NCBI GenBank assembly: GCA_900555875.1
Contig: USNB01000069.1
Coordinates: 1-6,639, forward strand
DNA from: an uncultured Eubacteriales bacterium
GTDB lineage: Bacteria; Bacillota; Clostridia; Christensenellales; Pumilibacteraceae
Length of the DNA: 6,639 bases
Direction of reading: 5' to 3'
Under the pieces are notes generated by a model. It was not told the origin of the DNA. It saw only the letters and a program-made list of their open reading frames with translations, and made no database searches. Made by a program: the position numbers and the translations under genes. Shown here piece by piece: positions 1 through 5,744 of the stretch (positions within the stretch are counted from its first letter, which is position 1; each line of letters opens with the position of its first letter).

Positions 1-53
1 CGGTGTGCGTCGTATTCATAGTACGTTCGCCGTCCGCTAAAAAAGAACGATAA
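1..53 (+). CDS. C-terminal end of an upstream protein (partial, tentative)
   Basis: Reading from base 3, the frame encodes a short hydrophobic run (VCVVFIV) followed by a basic tail (RSPSAKKER) and a TAA stop at 51-53. This pattern is typical of a last membrane helix with a positively charged cytoplasmic end. The terminator-like hairpin beginning at 74 fits a gene ending here. Another frame stops at 38-40 (ending TFAVR) and cannot be excluded. No family can be named from 16 residues. Confidence 0.4.
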   Translation, partial: VCVVFIVRSPSAKKER

Positions 54-73
54 CGCATGATGCGTTCGTTGCG

Positions 74-110
74 AAAGGGCTTCCGTAAAAAGAAGCCCTT
101 TCACTTTATG
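74..110 (+). terminator. Probable rho-independent terminator of the upstream gene
   Basis: A perfect 10-bp inverted repeat, AAAGGGCTTC at 74-83 and GAAGCCCTTT at 92-101, encloses an 8-base loop and is followed by the moderately T-rich CACTTTAT. The 3' T tract is interrupted, so it may be a weak terminator. It lies between a stop codon at 53 and a consensus promoter at 121, which is where a terminator would be expected. Confidence 0.6.
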
Positions 111-120
111 CAAAGCCTTC

Positions 121-149
121 TTGACAAACGCGCGGGATTAAAGTATAAT
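121..149 (+). promoter_or_regulatory. Consensus sigma-70/sigma-A promoter for the P-type ATPase gene
   Basis: TTGACA at 121-126 and TATAAT at 144-149 are separated by exactly 17 bases, so both boxes match the housekeeping consensus perfectly. The usual start of transcription, about 7 bases beyond the -10 box, falls at about 155-157, on the ATG at 156. No ribosome binding site fits between the -10 box and that ATG, which points to a leaderless transcript. Confidence 0.85.
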
Positions 150-155
150 GACGGT

Positions 156-2918
156 ATGGCAACGAACGATACAAACGGCAGCAAGAACCTGTCGACCATA
201 GATCTGCTGGATTACGATTCGGCGAGAGGAAAGAGCAGGCGGTCTTCGCTCAGGCAGAAGACCGTAAGCTCCGCAGGCGCCGAGCGCTACGAGCCTTCCC
301 CCGAATCGGGACTGACGGCTGAGCAGGTGGCGAAGCGCACCGAAGAGGGATACCTCAATATAACGAGCAAAAAGGGAAGCAAGCCGTATTGGCGCATAAT
401 CGTCTCCAACGTGTGCACGTATCTGAACCTTGTCGTGCTCATCGTGTTCATCGCGATGTCGCTCGTCGTGGATATAGCGGAAGATTGGAGCAAATTCCTG
501 TTTGTCGTCATCATCCTCGTCAATACGATCATAGGTATCATACAGGAGATCAAGGCGAAGATGGCGATAGACAAGCTCAAGCTCGTCACCGCGCCTTCCG
601 CGATAGTCGTGCGCGGCGGCGAAGTCAAGGCGATAGGCGTGCATGAGGTCGTGCTGGACGACGTGATACTCCTCGAAACGGGAAAACAGATATGCGCGGA
701 TTCCGTGCTGCTGTCCGGCGAGTGCGACGTGAACGAATCCATGCTGACGGGCGAGAGCGTCCCCATCCATAAAAAGGCGGGCGATATCCTGTACTCCGGT
801 TCGTACGTGACGAGCGGGAGCTGCCGCGCCCGCGTGAACAAGATAGGCGACGAGAATTACGTCGAGACGCTCGCGTCGTATGCCAAGAAATATAAAAAGA
901 CGAAGAGCGAACTGAACCGCTCCATCAATCTTATAATAAAGGTGGTATCCGTGCTGATGCTGCCCATCGCGGTCCTGATGTTCATCCGAACTTACAACAT
1001 CTATGCTCCTCAGGTGGGCGGCGCGATCTCTGAGGATCTGTGGGGACGCGGAACGGGTCATCTGTTTTACGAAGTCATAACCACCGTCAGCGGTGCGGTC
1101 GTGGGCATGATACCGTCCGGCATGTTCCTGCTCACCAGCGTTGCGCTCGCCGCAAGCATGCTGCGTCTCGTCAAACGCCGCGCGATGGTCAAAAATATGT
1201 ATTGCATCGAGATGCTCGCGCGCGTCGACGTGCTGTGCCTCGATAAGACGGGGACGATAACGGACGGCTCGATGAGCGTCAAGAAAGTCGTCGAGATCAA
1301 AGGCGGCGACGGCGGGTTCGGCATCGGGGACATAATCGGTTCCATGCTGAGCGCGACGGAGGACAATAATCAGACGGCTATCGCGCTCGCGGATAAATTC
1401 GGCTACAATCTCAAGTTCCGCCCCGTGACAGTGCTCCCTTTTTCGTCCGACCGCAAGCTGAGCGCCGTTACGTTCGAGGACATGGGCACGTACATGCTGG
1501 GCGCTCCCGAATTCGTCCTCGGTGAGATGGGCGTGCGCATACGCAAGCTCGTGGACGAAAACGCGAGCCAGGGATACCGCGTCATGTGCCTTGCTCATTC
1601 GCCGGCGGAGATCAGGAACGGCAGACTGCCCGGAGTGCGCCGCCCGATATGCCTGATCGTCATCGAAGATCATATACGCGAGGACGCGGCGGACACCATC
1701 AAGTGGTTCAGGGACAACGACGTCGCCGTCAAAGTCATATCCGGAGACAATCCCATCACCGTCGCCGAAGTGGCGAAAAGGGTGGGAGTGGAAAACGCCG
1801 ACAAATACATCTCTCTCGAGGGGCTGAGCAATACCGAAGTCATGGAAGCCGCCAACCGCTATACCGTGTTCGGCAGAGTCACCCCCGAGCAGAAGAGCAT
1901 ACTCGTCAGCAGTCTCAAAGCCAAGGGGCATACCGTCGCCATGACGGGCGACGGCGTGAACGATATCCTCGCCATGCGTCAGGCGGACTGCGCGCTGTCC
2001 ATCGCGAGCGGGGCTGAGGCGGCGAGGAACGTCGCGCATCTCGTGCTCATAGACAACAATTTCTCGTCCATGCCGGACGTCGTTGTGGAAGGCAGGCGCG
2101 TCATAAACAACATAGCAAAGGCGTCGTCGCTCTATCTGATGAAAACGATGATGACGGTGCTGCTTTCCGTCATAACGCTCATACTCAACGTGCCGTATTT
2201 CTTCACTACGGAACAGACCCTGATGTACGAGCTGTTCATAACGGCGGTGCCTTCGCTCTTCCTCGCGCTGCAGATAAACAAGGACAGGGTGCACGGAGGA
2301 TTCCTCGGGAATATGCTTAAGAACGCGTCGCCGGGCGGGCTGACGCTCACTGCCGCGGTCATGGCGGTGTACGTATACTGCGCCATCGTCCATCCCGGCA
2401 GCACGACGACGGGCGAGCAGATATTCAAGACGATGGTCACGATCACGCTGACGTATACGGGATATATGGTGCTGCTCCGCCTTTCGCGGCCGTATAACGC
2501 ATATCGCATAGTGCTCGTCGTCGTTACGCTGGCGTGCTGTCTGCTGGGTACGTTCGTATTGCACTGGCTGTTCGGCGTGGTGTATCGCGATCAGTCGGGA
2601 GAGCTGATAATGTCGCTGCAGGACGGATTGTATATGTCCACCGTAGTGCTCACCGCTTACGGCGTGGTCACGGTGCTTTCATCGGTCATAAGCAAGATAA
2701 ACATATCCGCGCAGCCCGTCGAGGTTGCGGCGGCAAGGGAAGAGGCGGAGCGTGCCGAGGAAGAACGCGTGCTTGCCGAGTATCGCGAAAAGAAGGCGAA
2801 TGCGAGCGAGATCGTGGAGGCCGAACCTGCCGCGGAAGCGGGACAGGCGGCAAAACGTCGGCTCGTGCGCCGCGCCGCTCCGGCGGATAAGAATAAAACT
2901 CCGGACAAGGATAAGTGA
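156..2918 (+). CDS. CtpE-like cation-transporting P-type ATPase
   Basis: This is a membrane pump that uses ATP through an aspartyl-phosphate intermediate to move a cation. From the ATG at 156 it has 920 residues. A charged N-terminal stretch of about 50 residues precedes the first family match (GLTAEQVAKR). Visible motifs are TGES in the actuator domain (198-201), DKTGT with phosphorylated D363, the nucleotide-binding K434 (RKLSA) and GAPE (449-452), SGDNP (529-533) and TGDGVND (597-603). About ten membrane segments are seen: roughly 85-107, 112-132, 255-277, 302-332, 657-679, 689-707, 727-745, 757-775, 784-807 and 824-847. Overall order and the stretch around M4 and DKTGT (IEMLARVDVLCLDKTGT) resemble mycobacterial CtpE, a calcium-uptake ATPase, so calcium is a reasonable but unproven guess. 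The M4 motif reads PSG (320-322) rather than PEG. A charged, Glu/Ala-rich tail occupies about 848-920. An in-frame ATG at 57 is rejected as the start because the extension is made of the terminator and promoter. Confidence 0.9.
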   Translation: MATNDTNGSKNLSTIDLLDYDSARGKSRRSSLRQKTVSSAGAERYEPSPESGLTAEQVAKRTEEGYLNITSKKGSKPYWRIIVSNVCTYLNLVVLIVFIAMSLVVDIAEDWSKFLFVVIILVNTIIGIIQEIKAKMAIDKLKLVTAPSAIVVRGGEVKAIGVHEVVLDDVILLETGKQICADSVLLSGECDVNESMLTGESVPIHKKAGDILYSGSYVTSGSCRARVNKIGDENYVETLASYAKKYKKTKSELNRSINLIIKVVSVLMLPIAVLMFIRTYNIYAPQVGGAISEDLWGRGTGHLFYEVITTVSGAVVGMIPSGMFLLTSVALAASMLRLVKRRAMVKNMYCIEMLARVDVLCLDKTGTITDGSMSVKKVVEIKGGDGGFGIGDIIGSMLSATEDNNQTAIALADKFGYNLKFRPVTVLPFSSDRKLSAVTFEDMGTYMLGAPEFVLGEMGVRIRKLVDENASQGYRVMCLAHSPAEIRNGRLPGVRRPICLIVIEDHIREDAADTIKWFRDNDVAVKVISGDNPITVAEVAKRVGVENADKYISLEGLSNTEVMEAANRYTVFGRVTPEQKSILVSSLKAKGHTVAMTGDGVNDILAMRQADCALSIASGAEAARNVAHLVLIDNNFSSMPDVVVEGRRVINNIAKASSLYLMKTMMTVLLSVITLILNVPYFFTTEQTLMYELFITAVPSLFLALQINKDRVHGGFLGNMLKNASPGGLTLTAAVMAVYVYCAIVHPGSTTTGEQIFKTMVTITLTYTGYMVLLRLSRPYNAYRIVLVVVTLACCLLGTFVLHWLFGVVYRDQSGELIMSLQDGLYMSTVVLTAYGVVTVLSSVISKINISAQPVEVAAAREEAERAEEERVLAEYREKKANASEIVEAEPAAEAGQAAKRRLVRRAAPADKNKTPDKDK

Positions 2919-2938
2919 GACGTTCGGCATAAGGTAAT

Positions 2939-2971
2939 GCCGTCCCGCGCCGACAAAAGGCGCGGGGCGGC
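2939..2971 (+). terminator. GC-rich hairpin after the ATPase gene, possible terminator
   Basis: GCCGTCCCGCGCC (2939-2951) pairs with GGCGCGGGGCGGC (2959-2971) over 13 bp with one G-U wobble and a 7-base loop (GACAAAA). It begins about 20 bases after the ATPase stop. The bases that follow (GTATATGCG) contain no T run, so it is not a classical intrinsic terminator. It could instead be a 3'-end stabilising structure or a weak terminator. The rest of the gap to 3032 holds only the next gene's ribosome binding site and no convincing promoter. Confidence 0.5.
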
Positions 2972-3018
2972 GTATATGCGTCGGCGTAAAGGCGGATAAT
3001 ATAAAAGTGTCGCCGCGC

Positions 3019-3025
3019 AAGGAGG
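3019..3025 (+). promoter_or_regulatory. Strong Shine-Dalgarno site that sets the start at 3033
   Basis: AAGGAGG lies 7 bases before the ATG at 3033. It is a full match to the anti-Shine-Dalgarno core and supports that start codon. It also shows that this genome normally uses clear ribosome binding sites, in contrast to the ATPase gene at 156. Confidence 0.85.
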
Positions 3026-3032
3026 AACTGTC

Positions 3033-3977
3033 ATGCCAAGTGCATACACTCATCAGCTCATAGCCGAAGACGCGCTTAGCGAAACGGACGGCGTGACGGA
3101 CTCCGGCGCGTTCTTTTTCGGGGCGCAGGGCCCCGATCCCATGTTCTTTTATCGGTTCATATCCATGCGCGGGGTAAGCCCCGGCAAACTGCTCCATCGC
3201 ACGCGCATATACGAGGGCTTCGAAGCCATGCGCCTTTATTGCGCCGCCCGCCCCGCGGCGATGAGCTACGCGCTCGGCTGCGTTTCGCATTACGCCGCGG
3301 ATACCGTTTTCCACCCGTTCGTATATTGGCTGTCGCACACGGAAGGCGGTACGCATATGGACCGGAACATCACGCATACGCGCGTCGAACGCGAATTCGA
3401 TACTTATTTTCTTTATCGGCTGCGCGGTATCCGCATGCACGAATACCGTTTGCCGTACTGCGCGAAGGACGTGGACGCATCCGTGGTCACGGGCGTGCTC
3501 GGCGCCGCGCTCCGCACGGGAGGGCTGGTCCTCGACGAAGATCACGTCCGCCGCGCGATAAACGGCTGGTTCGCGTTTCTGCGCAACACCTACGACAGGC
3601 GCGGAGTGCGCCGCAGGATCTCCGACGCGATAGCTTGTCTGGGCATCAAACCGTTCGGACTGCTTTCCGCGCTCTTTTCCCGGCCGTATTTCGACGAACG
3701 TTCGCTCAATCTCGGCAGAGAGGAGTGGTATAATATACTCGATCCGTCCGTGGTATGCCGCGACGGCGCGGACGATCTCTATGCCCGCGCGGTCCGCAGG
3801 ACCATAGAACTGACGGGGATATTCCTGAGGTGCGCGTCGGTCCGCAGTCCGCTGCCACCCGAGCTGTTTTCGGATAATCTTCTGACGGGGCTGCCGGAAG
3901 CGCTCGGCGATATCGATTCGGTATACGGCGAGACCCGAGATTACCGCGCACGGCTGGCAAAATATTTGCAGCGGTAG
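3033..3977 (+). CDS. Zinc-dependent phospholipase C family protein, cytoplasmic type
   Basis: This 314-residue protein resembles the zinc-dependent phospholipase C / S1-P1 nuclease-like fold seen in a widespread group of uncharacterised Firmicutes proteins. Residues likely to bind metal lie in the expected order: H7 (YTHQLIAEDAL), D35 in GAQGPDP, H55 (LLHRTR), H86 and D90 with H94 in SHYAADTVFHPF, then H115 and E119 in HTRVEREFD. This order parallels the trinuclear zinc site of Bacillus cereus phospholipase C, although the spacing is not identical. No signal peptide is visible, since the protein starts directly with MPSAYTHQ. It therefore probably acts inside the cell, unlike the secreted toxins of the family. 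The C-terminal half (about 180-314) has mixed helical character with no recognised motif. Whether it hydrolyses phospholipids, another phosphodiester, or nothing is unknown. It stands alone between a hairpin and the next operon's promoter. The family assignment is fairly sure; the activity is inferred. Confidence 0.8.
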   Translation: MPSAYTHQLIAEDALSETDGVTDSGAFFFGAQGPDPMFFYRFISMRGVSPGKLLHRTRIYEGFEAMRLYCAARPAAMSYALGCVSHYAADTVFHPFVYWLSHTEGGTHMDRNITHTRVEREFDTYFLYRLRGIRMHEYRLPYCAKDVDASVVTGVLGAALRTGGLVLDEDHVRRAINGWFAFLRNTYDRRGVRRRISDAIACLGIKPFGLLSALFSRPYFDERSLNLGREEWYNILDPSVVCRDGADDLYARAVRRTIELTGIFLRCASVRSPLPPELFSDNLLTGLPEALGDIDSVYGETRDYRARLAKYLQR

Positions 3978-3987
3978 GGCGATATCG

Positions 3988-4016
3988 TTGACAAATGTGA
4001 CAGATATGTGTATAAT
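3988..4016 (+). promoter_or_regulatory. Consensus sigma-70/sigma-A promoter for the marR-adh-aldh operon
   Basis: TTGACA at 3988-3993 and TATAAT at 4011-4016 have the ideal 17-base spacing. The -35 box begins 11 bases after the stop codon of the phospholipase-like gene. Transcription should start near 4023, inside the inverted repeat at 4014-4045. A perfect promoter under a palindrome suggests high expression when the repressor is released. Confidence 0.88.
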
Positions 4017-4045
4017 ACGCTTGTTGTGATTACAACAAGCGTATT
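4014..4045 (+). promoter_or_regulatory. Palindromic operator, probable MarR binding site
   Basis: AATACGCTTGTTGT (4014-4027) and ACAACAAGCGTATT (4032-4045) form a perfect 14-bp inverted repeat around the 4-base centre GATT. The left arm includes the last three bases of the -10 box, and the predicted transcription start lies within the repeat, so a bound dimer would block RNA polymerase. MarR-family dimers typically bind such palindromes at their own promoters. In RNA the same repeat could form a hairpin in the 5' leader or act on read-through from upstream, but no T tract follows it. Confidence 0.8.
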
Positions 4046-4055
4046 TCGTCGCTTC

Positions 4056-4062
4056 GGAGGGG
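4056..4062 (+). promoter_or_regulatory. Shine-Dalgarno site of the MarR gene
   Basis: GGAGGGG lies 3 bases before the ATG at 4066, with its GGAGG core 5 bases away. It lies just outside the inverted repeat, so the leader hairpin would leave it open. Confidence 0.75.
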
Positions 4063-4065
4063 CGT

Positions 4066-4533
4066 ATGCAGGAGAGATTCGAGATGTTTACCGTGCTCGT
4101 TGCCGAGATAGGGCGGTGCATATACAGGATAAAAGCGGAGGAGATGCATGAGTTCGCGCTGCGCGGTTCGCATGTGAACTGTCTGTATTATCTCTATAAA
4201 AAGCAGTCCATGACCGCCAAAGCGCTCTGCGACGAGAGCGGCGAGGACAAAGCCAACATGTCGCGCGCGGTCAGATTTCTCGAAGAGAACGGATATCTGA
4301 CATGTTCGTCGACTGCTGCGAAGAGATATCAGAGTCCGCTGGAGCTTACCGAAAAGGGAAAGGATGTGGGACGGCGCATCGCCGAAAAGGTGGACGCGGT
4401 GCTTGCCGTGGCGAGCGAGGGGGTGACCGAAGAGGAACGGACGGTCATGTATCGCGTGCTCGGCAGGATATGCGACAATCTGCGCGGCATATGCGACGCT
4501 TACGAGACGGAAAACACGGAGGATAAGAAATGA
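4066..4533 (+). CDS. MarR-family transcriptional regulator
   Basis: The 155-residue protein has the usual MarR length and layout. An N-terminal dimerisation helix (about 1-30) is followed by a winged helix-turn-helix at about 35-100. SMTAKALCDESGEDKANMSRAVRFLEENGYL is visible at about 48-78, with the recognition helix around DKANMSRAVRFLEENG. The wing (about 81-97) contains AAKRYQSPLELTEKG, and C-terminal dimer helices follow. As the first gene of the operon, downstream of a perfect palindrome, it most likely represses its own transcription and that of the two dehydrogenases, releasing DNA when a ligand binds or a thiol is modified. It has six cysteines (18, 39, 55, 80, 136, 143), which is many for its size. 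Its last four bases overlap the start of the next gene (ATGA), so translation is probably coupled. The ligand is unknown. Confidence 0.9.
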   Translation: MQERFEMFTVLVAEIGRCIYRIKAEEMHEFALRGSHVNCLYYLYKKQSMTAKALCDESGEDKANMSRAVRFLEENGYLTCSSTAAKRYQSPLELTEKGKDVGRRIAEKVDAVLAVASEGVTEEERTVMYRVLGRICDNLRGICDAYETENTEDKK

Positions 4534-5744
4534 ATATTTTCAGAAGGGCGTTCTGCCGCGCGTTCCAGACGGTATTCCGCATGGCGCTGCCCGTATTGCC
4601 GTACAGGGAGCCTGAAAAGCTGGGCAGCATATCCGCCATTGCGGACGTACTGAAGGATAAGGGGATAAGATCCGCGCTTCTCGTAACCGATAAGTGGCTG
4701 CATGATTCCGGCACTACCGCTCCGCTGGAAAACGCGCTCGCGTCTGCCGGGATATCGTGCGCGGTATATGACGGGACGAGGGCGAACCCGACCGTGGTGA
4801 ACGTGGCGGAAGCGCGGGAAACGTATCTGAAGAACGGATGCGAATGTCTGATCGCGTTCGGGGGAGGATCGTCCATGGATTGCGCAAAGGCGCTGGGCGC
4901 GAGGATCGCATACCCGAAGAAACCGCTGTCCGCGCTGAGGGGCACGCTCAGAGTGCTTCGCCGTATCCCTCTGCTCGTAGCCGTTCCCACGACGGCGGGC
5001 ACGGGCAGCGAGGTGACGCTTGCCGCGGTGATAACGGACGGGGAGAAGAAATACAAGTATACCATGAACGATTTCACTCTCATCCCGCGCTATGCTGTGC
5101 TCGACCCGGAAGTGACGTATTCTCTGCCTCCGCACCTGACGGCGACTACGGGCATGGACGCGCTCACGCATGCGGTGGAAGCGTACATAGGCAGGTCGAC
5201 GAACGGGGAGACGCGCCGCAGGGCGCTTTACGCGACGAAGCTGATATTCGGGAACATCGTCCGCGCGTTCGAAAACGGAAGCGACGCGGAAGCCCGGGCG
5301 AACATGCTCGACGCGGCATATAATGCCGGCATCGCCTTTTCCAAGTCTTACGTGGGATATATCCATGCGGTGGCGCATTCGCTGGGCGGGCAGTACAATA
5401 TCCCGCACGGGCTTGCCAATTCCGTGCTGATGCCCATCGTGCTGGAGGATTACGGCAAAGCCGTGCATAAAAAGCTCCATCGTCTGGGCGTCGCCGCGGG
5501 CGTCGCCGACGAAAAGGACACGCATAAAGAGGGAGCGGAGAAATTCATAGCCGCCGTGCGCGCGCTGAACAGGCGCATGCGCATCCCCGAAACATTGGAC
5601 GGCATCGAGGAGGCGGATATCCCTACAATGGCGAGACATGCGGATAAAGAGGCGAATCCTCTTTATCCCGTACCCGTGCTGATGAACGCGCGGGAGCTGG
5701 AGAGATTTTATTATAAGGTATCCGGAAAGGAGAAAAGAGCATGA
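4530..5744 (+). CDS. Iron-containing alcohol dehydrogenase
   Basis: This 404-residue group III, Fe-dependent NAD(P)-linked alcohol dehydrogenase would interconvert a primary alcohol or diol and the matching aldehyde or ketone. The N-terminal nucleotide-binding half shows GGGSSMDCAK (111-120) and PTTAGTGSE (153-161). The C-terminal helical half carries the metal ligands expected from FucO: D210 and H214 (GMDALTHAVEAY), H279 (GYIHAVAHSLGG) and H293 (IPHGLAN). H283 corresponds to the conserved active-site histidine. All ligands are present, so the enzyme looks functional. It starts at an ATG at 4530 that overlaps the MarR stop, with GGAGG at 4518-4522. Its own stop overlaps the aldehyde dehydrogenase start in the same way. 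The first 20 residues are basic and aromatic (RRAFCRAFQTVFRMA) and slightly extend the usual family N-terminus. Butanol-dehydrogenase and 1,3-propanediol-dehydrogenase-like specificities are both possible; the sequence read here does not decide. Confidence 0.93.
   Translation: MNIFRRAFCRAFQTVFRMALPVLPYREPEKLGSISAIADVLKDKGIRSALLVTDKWLHDSGTTAPLENALASAGISCAVYDGTRANPTVVNVAEARETYLKNGCECLIAFGGGSSMDCAKALGARIAYPKKPLSALRGTLRVLRRIPLLVAVPTTAGTGSEVTLAAVITDGEKKYKYTMNDFTLIPRYAVLDPEVTYSLPPHLTATTGMDALTHAVEAYIGRSTNGETRRRALYATKLIFGNIVRAFENGSDAEARANMLDAAYNAGIAFSKSYVGYIHAVAHSLGGQYNIPHGLANSVLMPIVLEDYGKAVHKKLHRLGVAAGVADEKDTHKEGAEKFIAAVRALNRRMRIPETLDGIEEADIPTMARHADKEANPLYPVPVLMNARELERFYYKVSGKEKRA

Noticed and set aside
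57..155. N-terminal extension of the ATPase frame starting at an ATG at 57
   Set aside because: The 33 codons consist of the terminator hairpin and the -35/-10 promoter; there is no ribosome binding site before 57, and a transcript from the promoter would not contain them.
138..2564. Long open frame on the minus strand (808 codons) opposite the ATPase
   Set aside because: Its translation is full of Arg, His and Asp with no recognisable domain. It reflects the GC-rich codon pattern of the sense gene, whose P-type ATPase motifs are all intact.
2995..3005. GATAAT/TATAAA as a possible promoter for the phospholipase-like gene
   Set aside because: No -35 box is found at 16-18 bases upstream of either hexamer (GTATAT, TGCGTC), so the promoter of this gene cannot be placed with confidence.
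3729..3734. TATAAT inside the phospholipase-like gene
   Set aside because: The hexamer 17 bases upstream (TCAATC) does not resemble a -35 box and the bases encode part of a plausible protein (EEWYNIL).
2679..4121. Minus-strand open frame of 480 codons across the phospholipase-like gene and the operon promoter
   Set aside because: Low-complexity Arg/Ala/His-rich translation with no family motif. It crosses two well-supported + strand genes and a perfect promoter/operator.
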